From: JABCYV01 sp963696025
GTDB lineage: Bacteria > Acidobacteriota > Terriglobia > Terriglobales > Acidobacteriaceae
Assembly (NCBI GenBank): GCA_963696025.1
Contig: CAVOII010000015.1
Coordinates: forward strand, 215,280 to 279,279
DNA length: 64,000 nt
Direction of reading: 5' to 3'
Shown: in pieces, positions 33,308 through 41,940 of the stretch
Numbering within the stretch: position 1 is the stretch's first letter
Layout of the letters: the number at the start of each line of letters is the position of its first letter
Notes under the pieces: generated by a model
Told to the model about the DNA's origin: nothing
The model's database searches: none
The model's input: the letters and a program-made list of their open reading frames with translations, nothing else
Program-made: the position numbers and the translations under genes

Positions 33308-34297
33308 TTACCTCGCCGCCGCCGTTCCGACCTCTACGTCCGCAAAAGAAAATGCCATCGAAACGTTGGGATACTCCTTCCCCGCCACTTCCACATAGGG
33401 ATAAACGAAATAATTCAGCGGCGACCCATCCTGCTTCGGACTCAATTCCAAATCGCGGCCCGTAGTGAACTCCACCCGATTGGCATCGTGCGCGCCAAAG
33501 AAATAATCGCGCTTTTCCTGATGCTTCCATGCCTCGGAGATGTCCACCGGGACCCATCCGCGCTGCGGCTCAAAAAAATCTGCCCAGCAGTGATAACCGG
33601 CCAGCTCTCCTGAGTGCTTGTCGGGAGGCAGAGGAAATCCAATTTCAAATCGCGCCGGAATCCCCTGCGATCGCGCCATCGCGATGAACAACGAGTGGAA
33701 GTCAGTACAGTTCCCCTTCTTGGCATCGCAGGCGTAGAGCACATCGCCTCGTCCCCAGCCAGTGCCGGTTTTGTCATACCGCATTGTGGCAAAAACGTAG
33801 TCGTAGATCGCGCGCGCCTTTTCCAGGGGCGTGGTTTTGCCCTCGGTGACTTTCAGCGCCAGTTCAGCGGGTAATCCGTTAGTTGGAACGAGCTTATCCG
33901 GAGCCAAATCCTGTTTTTTCTGCCGCTCGTCCAGCTTGACGTCCGTCAGACGCGGCGTCGCCACACCCAGTGTCAGCCGTTCGGTGCGCACCACGTCATA
34001 GACGATTTCGAAGTGCAACTCGGCATCTTTCGCCTTGGCGGTTTCGGCGTAATACATTTCATTTCCGAACCTGGACTCGTGCGTCTTCTTCAACGGCAAA
34101 TCGCCGTTGGCGGATATGATTTTTACTTCCTGATATGCGTCCGAGTGCGCCGCCGGAATCCAGACGCGCACACGTTCTCCGGCCGGAAGATTCCTGACTG
34201 TAAAACCATAATGAAATGTAATGTGACGCGTCTCCTGCGCTGGCGCGAACGTAGCGACCATGCAGAGAGATACCAACAGCGCACTATTGTGGAACAT
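33308..34297 (-). CDS. exported transglutaminase-like cysteine protein
   Basis: A 329-residue protein with a signal peptide (residues 1-20). The N-terminal half is a beta domain (ETRHITFHYGFTVRNLPAGE). The C-terminal transglutaminase-like core has the triad Cys in KKGNCTDFHSLFIAMARSQG, His in GYHCWADFF and Asp in WVPVDISEAWK. Members are mostly papain-like peptidases or amidases rather than true transglutaminases; the substrate is unknown. It faces away from the ABC exporter and converges on the phosphoesterase gene with 180 uninformative bases between. Confidence 0.85.
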   Translation of the reverse strand: MFHNSALLVSLCMVATFAPAQETRHITFHYGFTVRNLPAGERVRVWIPAAHSDAYQEVKIISANGDLPLKKTHESRFGNEMYYAETAKAKDAELHFEIVYDVVRTERLTLGVATPRLTDVKLDERQKKQDLAPDKLVPTNGLPAELALKVTEGKTTPLEKARAIYDYVFATMRYDKTGTGWGRGDVLYACDAKKGNCTDFHSLFIAMARSQGIPARFEIGFPLPPDKHSGELAGYHCWADFFEPQRGWVPVDISEAWKHQEKRDYFFGAHDANRVEFTTGRDLELSPKQDGSPLNYFVYPYVEVAGKEYPNVSMAFSFADVEVGTAAAR

Positions 34298-34430
34298 ACG
34301 GCTTCCTTTCGTTGCTCTGAGAACTCAGAGGCGGAAAATGAGAACTGTTGACTTGTGGACTACGTAGGGGCATGGACATAACCTGATTACGAAGGCTCAA
34401 TTCTAAACCGAAATCCGCTAGAATCGTCGG

Positions 34431-35363
34431 ATGCCCGTGGCCATCGAGTGTCGCAATCTGCGCAAGACATATGATGGCAAAGTCGAAGCCGTCCGCGGGT
34501 TGAACCTCGAAATCCAAACCGGAGAGTGTTTCGGTCTGCTCGGCCCCAACGGGGCGGGTAAAACTAGTACTATCGAAATCCTCGAAGGATTGCTCCGGCC
34601 AACATCGGGAGAAGTTACTATCCTTGGCCACACCTGGCAGCAGAATCCCCGCGAACTACGCGAGTGGCTGGGCGTCTCTCTGCAGGAAACGCGCCTCTCG
34701 GAGAAGCTCACAGTACGCGAAACCATCGAGCTATTCTCCAGTTTCTATCGTGAACCTCGCTCATCTGACGAGGTACTGGAACTGCTACAACTATCCGAGA
34801 AAGCTGATGCCTGGGTGGGGAAGCTTTCCGGCGGCCAACGCCAGCGCCTGGCGGTCGCGACCGCGTTGGTGGGCAATCCGAAGATCCTGTTTCTGGACGA
34901 GCCCACTACTGGCCTGGATCCGCAAAGCCGCCGCCAGCTTTGGGACATTATCCGCACCTTCCAGCGCAAAGGTGGCACGGTGCTTCTCACCACTCATTAC
35001 ATGGACGAGGCCGAGCGCCTTTGCGACCGACTGGCCATCATTGACCATGGTGAAGTCATTGCCCAAGGAACGCCCGCCGATCTGATTGAGAGGCTGGGTG
35101 GACATCACGTGGTCGAATTCTCCGTAAGCGGTAATTCCAACGGCACCGCTCTTGATACCTGGCGCACTCTGCCGGGAGTGGAATCCGTCCGTCATGATGA
35201 CGGGCTGGTAAACCTCAACGTGCGTGAGCCGCATCGGACCATTCCTGCGCTGCTCGACGCAGTTGAGAGCCAGGGCTCTCAACTCTTACATCTCACCACC
35301 CGCCAAGCCAGTCTGGAAGACGTCTTCGTCCGCCTCACCGGCCGGCACCTGAGGGAGGAGTGA
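34431..35363 (+). CDS. ABC transporter ATP-binding protein (ABC-2 exporter)
   Basis: A 310-residue ATPase of the DrrA/CcmA-like export class. Walker A is GPNGAGKTST, the signature is LSGGQRQRLAVA, Walker B is ILFLDEPTTGLDPQ, and the H-loop is LLTTHYMDEAERL. A C-terminal domain of about 90 residues is typical of ABC-2 drug or lipid exporters. It sits 20 bases before its permease gene. The substrate cannot be inferred. Confidence 0.9.
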   Translation: MPVAIECRNLRKTYDGKVEAVRGLNLEIQTGECFGLLGPNGAGKTSTIEILEGLLRPTSGEVTILGHTWQQNPRELREWLGVSLQETRLSEKLTVRETIELFSSFYREPRSSDEVLELLQLSEKADAWVGKLSGGQRQRLAVATALVGNPKILFLDEPTTGLDPQSRRQLWDIIRTFQRKGGTVLLTTHYMDEAERLCDRLAIIDHGEVIAQGTPADLIERLGGHHVVEFSVSGNSNGTALDTWRTLPGVESVRHDDGLVNLNVREPHRTIPALLDAVESQGSQLLHLTTRQASLEDVFVRLTGRHLREE

Positions 35364-35383
35364 AATAGTTTCCCGGACTCACT

Positions 35384-36493
35384 ATGACAACCACCCTCCA
35401 AACTCCTCCCGCTGAAATCAAGCCGCATCCCGCGCCTCCTCGCAACGGCCGCTGGTCAGGCTTCGCTCATCTGCTGATAGCGCGGTTGAAGGAAATGCAG
35501 CGCGAGCCGGAAGTAATTTTCTGGGTGTTCGTATTCCCGCTCCTGCTGGCCTTGGGACTCGGCATCGCTTTTCGCGACAAACCTACGGATGTAACTTCGG
35601 TCGTGATTGTCGCCGGGCCGGGTGCGCAGGAAACCCTGCAATGGATTGAGAAGTCGCCCCAAGCCGCTTCAATTCACGCGACCATACTCAATCAGGAAGC
35701 AGCGCTGCAAGCCTTCCGCCTCGGCAACTATGATCTCGTGATCCAGCCCGAACCCGAGGGAGGCGTCACGTATCGTTATGATCCCGCCCGCCAGGAGAGT
35801 GTGCTTTCTCGCGCTGAGGTAGACAATGCTTTGCAAGCTGCCGTCGGGCGCAAAGATCGATTGCCCACTTCCGCTGTGGCTTCCAGCGAACCGGGATCGC
35901 GCTATATCGATTTCCTGATTCCTGGTTTACTCGGCATGAACGTCATGAACGCGGCCATGTGGGGTATCGGCTTTGCCCTGGTCGACATGCGCCAGCGCAA
36001 ACTTTTGAAACGTTTTGTAGCTACACCCATGCGACGGAGCGACTTCCTGCTAGCTCTCGCGAGCAGCCGCCTTCTGCTGATGACCATCGAAGTCGGCCTC
36101 CTGCTCGGCTTCGGCATGCTGGTCTTTCACATGCGCCTGCTGGGATCACTGTTGACCATCCTGTTCGTCGGCGCCGTCGGTGCGCTGTCATTTGCGGGTG
36201 TCGGCCTCCTGACCGCCAGCCGCGCTCAGAAAATCGAGAGCGTGAGCGGCCTGATCAATCTCGTAATGATGCCCATGTGGATCTTCTCTGGTACCTTCTT
36301 TTCCTACCAACGCTTTCCCGCCCTGGTGCAACCTCTACTCAAAATCTTGCCTCTAACGGCCCTTAATGATGCTCTGCGTACCACGATCCTACAGGGCGCC
36401 CCGCTCGCAGCCCAGTCCGGACGCCTGCTGGTTCTCGTCCTGTGGGGAGGGATTTCCTTCGCCCTGGCCCTGCGCTGGTTCCGCTGGACTTAA
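35384..36493 (+). CDS. ABC-2 type transporter permease
   Basis: A 369-residue permease. One N-terminal helix (VIFWVFVFPLLLALGLGIAF) is followed by an extracytoplasmic domain of about 140 residues, then five more helices (RYIDFLIPGLLGMNVMNAAMWGIGFALVD and later). This ABC2_membrane_3 layout matches the exporter ATPase just upstream. The C-terminal helix ends WFRWT. The next gene is 280 bases downstream; that gap holds no gene. Confidence 0.88.
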   Translation: MTTTLQTPPAEIKPHPAPPRNGRWSGFAHLLIARLKEMQREPEVIFWVFVFPLLLALGLGIAFRDKPTDVTSVVIVAGPGAQETLQWIEKSPQAASIHATILNQEAALQAFRLGNYDLVIQPEPEGGVTYRYDPARQESVLSRAEVDNALQAAVGRKDRLPTSAVASSEPGSRYIDFLIPGLLGMNVMNAAMWGIGFALVDMRQRKLLKRFVATPMRRSDFLLALASSRLLLMTIEVGLLLGFGMLVFHMRLLGSLLTILFVGAVGALSFAGVGLLTASRAQKIESVSGLINLVMMPMWIFSGTFFSYQRFPALVQPLLKILPLTALNDALRTTILQGAPLAAQSGRLLVLVLWGGISFALALRWFRWT

Positions 36494-36772
36494 TACCCCT
36501 GCATGCACTTCTGGGTCTTTTCTTCAAGATCCTCGTGTTAAAATGTCTTTGGTTCTTCGACATAGTTGCGGCGTTAACAAATCCGCCGCTTTTGCCAGCC
36601 GCCGTCGTAAATTCCTCGACGGACAGTCGCACACCGAGTTCGCGCCTCTCTCTGGCCTGAACTGTGAGTTCCGCGATCTGCAGTTCACTTGTTGATTGGG
36701 TTGTTTCTTTCCGCCACTTCGCGCCGCGTACAGTTCTGAAGGTCGTTGAGTTGCTGGAGGGCAGAATCCGGC

Positions 36773-37564
36773 ATGAAGGCACTGGATTATCAGCTCGCTT
36801 ACGGGCCTTTTCTGGGGAGGCTGGTGTCCGCCCCTGCCCGCATCCTGCTGCTTGATTACGATGGGACGCTTGCTCCATTTCAAATCGACCGCAATCTTGC
36901 CGTCCCGTATCCAGAGATGCGTCCCCTGCTTGCCCGCATCAGGGACGCGGGAACACGCGTAATTCTGATCAGCGGCCGCGCGCCATATGATTTGGCGGTT
37001 CTCAGCGGCATCGAGCCCCGCCCGGAAATCTGGGGAAGTCACGGTTTCGAGCGCCTGAAGCCCGATGGCAGCTACGAATCAGATGCCCAGTCTCACCAGC
37101 AACAGACCGGCCTTGCCTTGGCAGCAAAGTTGCTTCACTCCGAGGGTCTGGAGTCACGCGCTGAGGTCAAGTCGGGCGGACTCGCCATCCATGTCAGAGG
37201 TCTCAGCCGTTCAGACGCTGAAGAAATCATCGGAAAAGTTCGGCAGCTCTGGTTACCTCTGCTGGTTGAGTTCCAGCTCATGTTGCTTGAATTCGATGGT
37301 GGCTTGGAAATTCGCGTGCCCGGCCGGGACAAGGGTTTTGCCGTGCGTACCATTCTGGCTGAGAGTCTTCCAGAAGCCGCCATCGCTTATCTGGGAGACG
37401 ATCGTACCGACGAAGACGCGTTTCGCGCACTGAACGGAAAGGGGCTCACCGTCCTGGTTCGCCCAGAATACCGTCCCACCGCGGCCGAGGTCTGGCTGCA
37501 ACCACCGCAGGAGCTCATCCGGTTTCTTGAGGAGTGGCTCCATGCCTCTGGAGGGAAACTATGA
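36773..37564 (+). CDS. otsB: trehalose-6-phosphate phosphatase
   Basis: A 263-residue HAD-family phosphatase that removes phosphate from trehalose 6-phosphate. Motif I is LLLDYDGTLAPF with nucleophile Asp28 and Asp30, motif II is ILISGRAPYDLA, and motif IV is YLGDDRTDEDAFRAL. ATG 36773 is preferred over a TTG 27 bases earlier; GGAGG lies 12 bases upstream. Its stop overlaps the otsA start (ATGA), so the two enzymes are translationally coupled. Trehalose is an osmotic and desiccation protectant. Confidence 0.93.
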   Translation: MKALDYQLAYGPFLGRLVSAPARILLLDYDGTLAPFQIDRNLAVPYPEMRPLLARIRDAGTRVILISGRAPYDLAVLSGIEPRPEIWGSHGFERLKPDGSYESDAQSHQQQTGLALAAKLLHSEGLESRAEVKSGGLAIHVRGLSRSDAEEIIGKVRQLWLPLLVEFQLMLLEFDGGLEIRVPGRDKGFAVRTILAESLPEAAIAYLGDDRTDEDAFRALNGKGLTVLVRPEYRPTAAEVWLQPPQELIRFLEEWLHASGGKL

Positions 37565-39168
37565 TCCACAAAGAAGGACGCCTTCTCAAAGAACGATTGA
37601 TCAACGTTTCCAACCGCCTGCCGGTTGTAATCCGCAAATATGCGGGCGGGTCCCGGGTCGAACGCAGCTCCGGAGGCTTGGCTGGCACTCTGGATAGGGC
37701 CCTGCGCCATCAACCTGGCGCGTGGATCGGCTGGGCTGGCACTACCGACAGCCATGAGGTAGAGGCTTTGCTGGCGCATGCGTCCAGGCGTCGCCCTTAT
37801 AGGTTGCAGTCGGTTTCTCTCTCTGAAGAAGAGATCGCCAAGTTCTACTCCGGATTCGCCAACGAAATCATCTGGCCCCTGTTTCACGACATGCCTTCGC
37901 GATGTAACTTCGATTCCGAATATTGGGAAACTTATCAGCGGGTAAACCGCAAGTTTGCCGATACCGCGGCACACGCAACCCAGCCGGAAGATTTCATCTG
38001 GGTACACGATTATCACCTCATGCTCTCCGGCAGTTACATGCGGGAAGCGGGAGTAACTGCCCGTGTCGGCTTCTTCCTGCACATCCCGTTTCCTGCTCCC
38101 GATGTTTTTGAAAAACTGCCGTGGCGTGAACAGATTCTGCGGGCCTTGCTGCAGTTTGATGTCGTTGGTTTCCAGACTGACCGTGATCGCAACAATTTCG
38201 TCAGCTGCCAGCAGCGTCTGCTTGCCGAAGTGCAGGTACAAGAGGGGCAGCCCCATTTGCTGCTCCGCTTACAGGACCGGACTACCGTGGTTGGCACATT
38301 TCCCATCAGCATCGACTTTGAGGAATTCGCCCACCACGCCGCCCGTCCTGAGGTTGCCATACGCACGGAGGAGATCAGAAGAGATTTGTTGGAAAATGTC
38401 CTCGTGCTGGGAGTGGACCGCCTCGATTACACCAAAGGTATCCCCGAACGGCTGAAGTCATTCAGTATTCTGCTCAAGCGCTTTCCGGAAATCCGCCGCC
38501 AGATCACCCTGGTGCAAGTGGTAGTTCCCAGCCGCGAAGATATTCCCAACTACCAGGATCTTCGTCGCGAAATTGAATTGCTGGTCAGCCAAATCAATGG
38601 CGAGTTCACCCAGGACGGCTGGGTGCCTATCCATTACATGCACCGCAGCCTGGGGCGCGAGGAACTTCTCGCCTACTACCGCGCTGCTGACATTGCCTTG
38701 ATTACACCATTGAAAGACGGCATGAACCTGGTGGCAAAGGAATTTTGTGCCGCCCAAGCCGACGAGCGCGGGGTGCTGATCATCAGCGAGTTCGCAGGCG
38801 CCGCTTCGGAGTTACGTCACGGCGCCGTGCTGGTCAATCCCAACGATTTCGCTGGTGTGGCTCAGGCCATTCACCAGGCTTCGCAAATGACGCGGGAAGA
38901 GAAGCGAAATCGCATGCGCCTGCTGCGCGAAATTGTCCGCGATCACAGCCTGTCACGTTGGACTCGCTCGTTCCTGCAGGCGGTTGCTTCTTTGGGCAGC
39001 GAAAGACCCGCATCTCGGAATGGCGGCTCTTCCAGCTATGAATCAAGCCCGCGACAGTCTCCCGACCAAACCCCTGGCATAGCTCTGATCGCCGCGGGCC
39101 CGTCGTTGATGCGCCAACGCAATCTGAGTTTCAATTTCCGGGGTGCCGATGCCTTCGGAAATGACTGA
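37561..39168 (+). CDS. otsA: alpha,alpha-trehalose-phosphate synthase
   Basis: A 535-residue GT20 glycosyltransferase that joins UDP-glucose (or another NDP-glucose) and glucose 6-phosphate. Key segments: LINVSNRLPVVI, GGLAGTLDRAL, GWAGTT, WVHDYHLML, GFFLHIPFPAPDVF, LGVDRLDYTKGIPERLKSF and ITPLKDGMNLVAKEF. The last 50 residues are a Ser/Pro-rich extension beyond the usual end. The start ATG overlaps the otsB stop and follows GGAGGG. OtsB-first order is less common than otsBA with a spacer. Confidence 0.95.
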   Translation: MIHKEGRLLKERLINVSNRLPVVIRKYAGGSRVERSSGGLAGTLDRALRHQPGAWIGWAGTTDSHEVEALLAHASRRRPYRLQSVSLSEEEIAKFYSGFANEIIWPLFHDMPSRCNFDSEYWETYQRVNRKFADTAAHATQPEDFIWVHDYHLMLSGSYMREAGVTARVGFFLHIPFPAPDVFEKLPWREQILRALLQFDVVGFQTDRDRNNFVSCQQRLLAEVQVQEGQPHLLLRLQDRTTVVGTFPISIDFEEFAHHAARPEVAIRTEEIRRDLLENVLVLGVDRLDYTKGIPERLKSFSILLKRFPEIRRQITLVQVVVPSREDIPNYQDLRREIELLVSQINGEFTQDGWVPIHYMHRSLGREELLAYYRAADIALITPLKDGMNLVAKEFCAAQADERGVLIISEFAGAASELRHGAVLVNPNDFAGVAQAIHQASQMTREEKRNRMRLLREIVRDHSLSRWTRSFLQAVASLGSERPASRNGGSSSYESSPRQSPDQTPGIALIAAGPSLMRQRNLSFNFRGADAFGND

Positions 39169-39236
39169 CGATTAATTTTGCTGCTGCTGTCATCGACTAC
39201 CCAGACTCGAACGATTGCGGGATGCTAAAACAGGAG

Positions 39237-40556
39237 TCAGGGCTTCACAAAGGCCGGATCGATGGCATCCCCCATCGTGTGCAGAAACGTCTCCCATGGG
39301 CAGGTCATCTTCTGGTCAGCGCGACTGCAAGCAGGTACAAAAATTGGAGACTTCAAGGGTGGCGAGTCGAGCGTCAGCGGTGCCGCTTTCCGCATTTGCT
39401 CAAGGCTTTGGGCGATGTAGTAGGTCACAACAACGGGCTCGGCGTCGCCCTGTTGCCACACTTCAAATACCAGCCCACCGCCTGGTGGAGTGTCGTCAGG
39501 CTGATAGCCGTCGAGCAACCAGGAAATCCCCAGTATTCCCGCGATATTGGAAATGTTCGTATCGTGGCCGACGATGACGAGCACCCGGTCGCCGACTTCG
39601 CCTAGCGATCCGTTGACTGATGTTCCTTTAACCGCCTGTTCCATGGAATGCAGAATGTGGCTTAGCAGGTTCGAGCCCTGTAGACGAGCGACATACTGTG
39701 TCTGGCGCGCCAAATCGGCATAGGCAGCGTGGAGTCTCATGACCTCCAGCAGTTTGCCGGTGTCCAATCGACCCCAGCCAAGATCTTTGCCATTCATCCC
39801 GTTGACGTATTCAAGCAGGAAATCCTCCGACAAAGTTGAGCCTATTCTGATTGGACCTCGCAGGTCGGCTGCGTGATCTCCTTTGCCCGTTTCAAGCGAG
39901 GAAGGTTGCTTCAAAACCGATCGTTTGCCGGGTTTCTCCTCCGCCGGACACGACGCGCCTGGGGCGCAACCGAAGAGAAGGTCGCGCAACGTATCGAATG
40001 CATGTTGGTAAGACCCTATTAAGGCGTCTGGGTTAGCGCCGATCCGGCCAGATATGGAAGCGGTCGCCAGCTCACGATCCGGCTTGCCAATTCCAGCGCT
40101 CAGTGGACTGAATAGCCGGTCTTCTTTGTCACTGGCGATCCGGAGGTCTAAATTGCAACCTGGCATCATCCCAGCGGCCAGAGCACCGGCGGTCACGCGA
40201 GTGCGCGATTCGGCGTCCGCTCGGAAATGGACATGGCCAACATCTTCGCAACCAGTAGAGTGCAGCAGCCCCGCGGCGGTAAAATAGAGGCGGTAGTATG
40301 ACCCGAATAGCGTCATCAGTTTGCTACCGCGCGGGGTCAGGTTTCCCGGAGCGACGCCCCAATCCGGCCACGGCTCGGCGGAATACTCGTTCAGGTCCGA
40401 CGTGGTCCAAGTGGGGGATCGGACACCATGACGAGTCAGAATAACGGCGAACTTAAGCTTCGGCGCGCCTGCCTCTGCATCCTGCGCAGTCGCTGTTGTG
40501 GTGATAGCAGGGAGAAATACCGTCACGACAGCAAACCAGTAAACCGCGATTTTCAT
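39237..40556 (-). CDS. exported histidine acid phosphatase (AppA-like)
   Basis: A 439-residue protein read from ATG 40556, after a GGGGGA site. An upstream extension would run into the tRNA fragment. The signal peptide is residues 1-24. The histidine-phosphatase motif RHGVRSP starts at residue 42; the proton-donor motif HD is in VIVGHDTNISNIAG. The size and two-domain layout match periplasmic glucose-1-phosphatases and phytases. It would release phosphate from organic sources and fits the phosphate theme, but no Pho box is visible upstream. Confidence 0.87.
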   Translation of the reverse strand: MKIAVYWFAVVTVFLPAITTTATAQDAEAGAPKLKFAVILTRHGVRSPTWTTSDLNEYSAEPWPDWGVAPGNLTPRGSKLMTLFGSYYRLYFTAAGLLHSTGCEDVGHVHFRADAESRTRVTAGALAAGMMPGCNLDLRIASDKEDRLFSPLSAGIGKPDRELATASISGRIGANPDALIGSYQHAFDTLRDLLFGCAPGASCPAEEKPGKRSVLKQPSSLETGKGDHAADLRGPIRIGSTLSEDFLLEYVNGMNGKDLGWGRLDTGKLLEVMRLHAAYADLARQTQYVARLQGSNLLSHILHSMEQAVKGTSVNGSLGEVGDRVLVIVGHDTNISNIAGILGISWLLDGYQPDDTPPGGGLVFEVWQQGDAEPVVVTYYIAQSLEQMRKAAPLTLDSPPLKSPIFVPACSRADQKMTCPWETFLHTMGDAIDPAFVKP

Positions 40557-40615
40557 CTTGGTCCCCCACGCAAATATGAAGCAACACGGAGACAGGAGGG
40601 CGAGTGATAAAAAAC

Positions 40616-40671
40616 TGGAGCGGGAGACCGGGATCGAACCGGCGACATCCCAGCTTGGGAAGCTCACGCTA
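40616..40671 (-). tRNA. 3' fragment of tRNA-Gly(CCC)
   Basis: Read on the minus strand: GTGAGCTTCCCAAGCTGGG (anticodon loop TTCCCAA, anticodon CCC), T-arm GCCGG-TTCGATC-CCGGT, acceptor 3' strand CTCCCGC, T and CCA. The 5' acceptor and the D-arm are missing; homology stops at about 40671. The layout equals the att remnant left when an element integrates at a tRNA 3' end. On this strand the island would lie toward higher coordinates. Confidence 0.75.
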
Positions 40672-40800
40672 ACCTGTCGTTCATCACAAAATGAAGCATT
40701 TAGAGCGGGTATTGTAGGGCCGAATGTGGCACTATCCGGCGCTTATTGAACACAACTCTGAACACAAGTTTATCACCAGCACAACCGCAGGCGGTGCCGC

Positions 40801-41019
40801 GTGATTACCTACTGCGGTTTGTGCCGCGAACAGATTCCGCTGGACCGGCAGCGCAGGGGCGCGCGTACCTGTTCGGTGGAATGTCAGAAAGCGTACAGGG
40901 CGGCTCGTAGAGAGGAATGGATGAAATCCCACTGCAAGTATTGTGGCCGCCGACTTGGGCGTCAGAAATCGACCGGGAACACTGTTCCGGAGGCATCAGC
41001 GCCGAACGGGGCACAATGA
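40801..41019 (+). CDS. small zinc-binding protein
   Basis: A 72-residue protein with two metal-binding knuckles: ITYCGLCREQ with CSVECQKAYRAARREEW, and HCKYCGRRLG. The first part resembles short zinc-finger proteins of phage and islands. The GTG start follows AGGCGGT. It is the first gene to the right of the tRNA-Gly fragment, so it may be island cargo. No further function can be inferred. Confidence 0.5.
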   Translation: MITYCGLCREQIPLDRQRRGARTCSVECQKAYRAARREEWMKSHCKYCGRRLGRQKSTGNTVPEASAPNGAQ

Positions 41020-41189
41020 GTTTACCGAAATACGGGAGCATCACGGAAAGGGAGGGCGGTGCAATTCCCAAGCTACTTGGCTAGCCATTCAAATCCGCAA
41101 AATCATCCAGAGGCAGGCGGCCAACCATCAGCGCAGAAAAGAAAACAGCGATCATTCTGGCGGGTATCGCACTTTCGGAGGGCTGCTGG

Positions 41190-41726
41190 GTGTTCTTCAA
41201 CGTGCGCCATAACCCGCGCGGATTCCTCCGCTACACGGGTTTCACGTCCAACCAGGCGGGCATCATCGGTTGGATTCTCGGGGTTGTCGTTGCAATTGCC
41301 TTTGTTGCCCTCGCCTCTCGTTTTAGTTCAGTCCGTAGTAATTTGTTTCGTGCTTCGCTGCTTAAGATACTAGCGCTTGCAGTAGCGATAATTGCCGGGC
41401 TTTGCGAAGAATGCATCTTTCGCAAGTTGCTGATGGATTCTATCCAACATGCAGAAATCGGCGTGCTTGTTCAGGTCTTGGCGTCAGGGTTGCTGTTCGG
41501 ACTGGCCCATGGAGTATGGGGATTTTTCCGCGGTAGTCTGGCGGCAGCCATCGGCGCTACCCTGGCGACCGGGATGCTGGGACTTGCATTGGCTCTTGTC
41601 TACGTCGCCAGCCATCGCATTGTTGCCCCCGCGATTCTCTCGCACTTCCTTATCAACGCTTTTGCCGAACCGGGTCTGGTCCTGGCTGCTGTAAAGGGCG
41701 AGACGGGACGACCGCAGCGCCTGTGA
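41190..41726 (+). CDS. CPBP-family intramembrane protease-like protein
   Basis: At least 178 residues, with CPBP (CAAX protease/bacteriocin-processing) motifs: EECIFR (EExxxR), FGLAHGVWG (FxxxH) and HFLINAF. Four to five hydrophobic helices. GTG 41190 has GGAGGG 8 bases upstream, but the frame stays open to 41083 and encodes KKTAIILAGIALSEGCWVFF, a plausible extra first helix, without a canonical start codon. Members cut prenylated or secreted peptides or act in immunity to bacteriocins; the substrate is unknown. Confidence 0.72.
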   Translation: MFFNVRHNPRGFLRYTGFTSNQAGIIGWILGVVVAIAFVALASRFSSVRSNLFRASLLKILALAVAIIAGLCEECIFRKLLMDSIQHAEIGVLVQVLASGLLFGLAHGVWGFFRGSLAAAIGATLATGMLGLALALVYVASHRIVAPAILSHFLINAFAEPGLVLAAVKGETGRPQRL

Positions 41727-41940
41727 GCGCTTAACACAGGACAGGTAGATCAAGAGTAGAGGCTGAGACGCTTTGTTGAGTGACATCGCGATTGCCCTCA
41801 TTGACCCGGTTGTTGGTGCAGTCGCCTGTTTACACCAACTGAGAATTGCTGGTGACCGTCGGAATTTCGTTCACACTGCTGGCTGGTTCGATTTTCCATG
41901 CAGCCCGTGAAATTTGTCCATACGAGACGATGGGATAGCG

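Noticed and set aside
37387..38256. Long minus-strand frame across otsB/otsA (289 codons)
   Set aside because: Shadow of two overlapping real genes.
40616..40690. Intact tRNA-Gly gene
   Set aside because: The acceptor 5' strand and D-arm are missing; only a 3' fragment is present.
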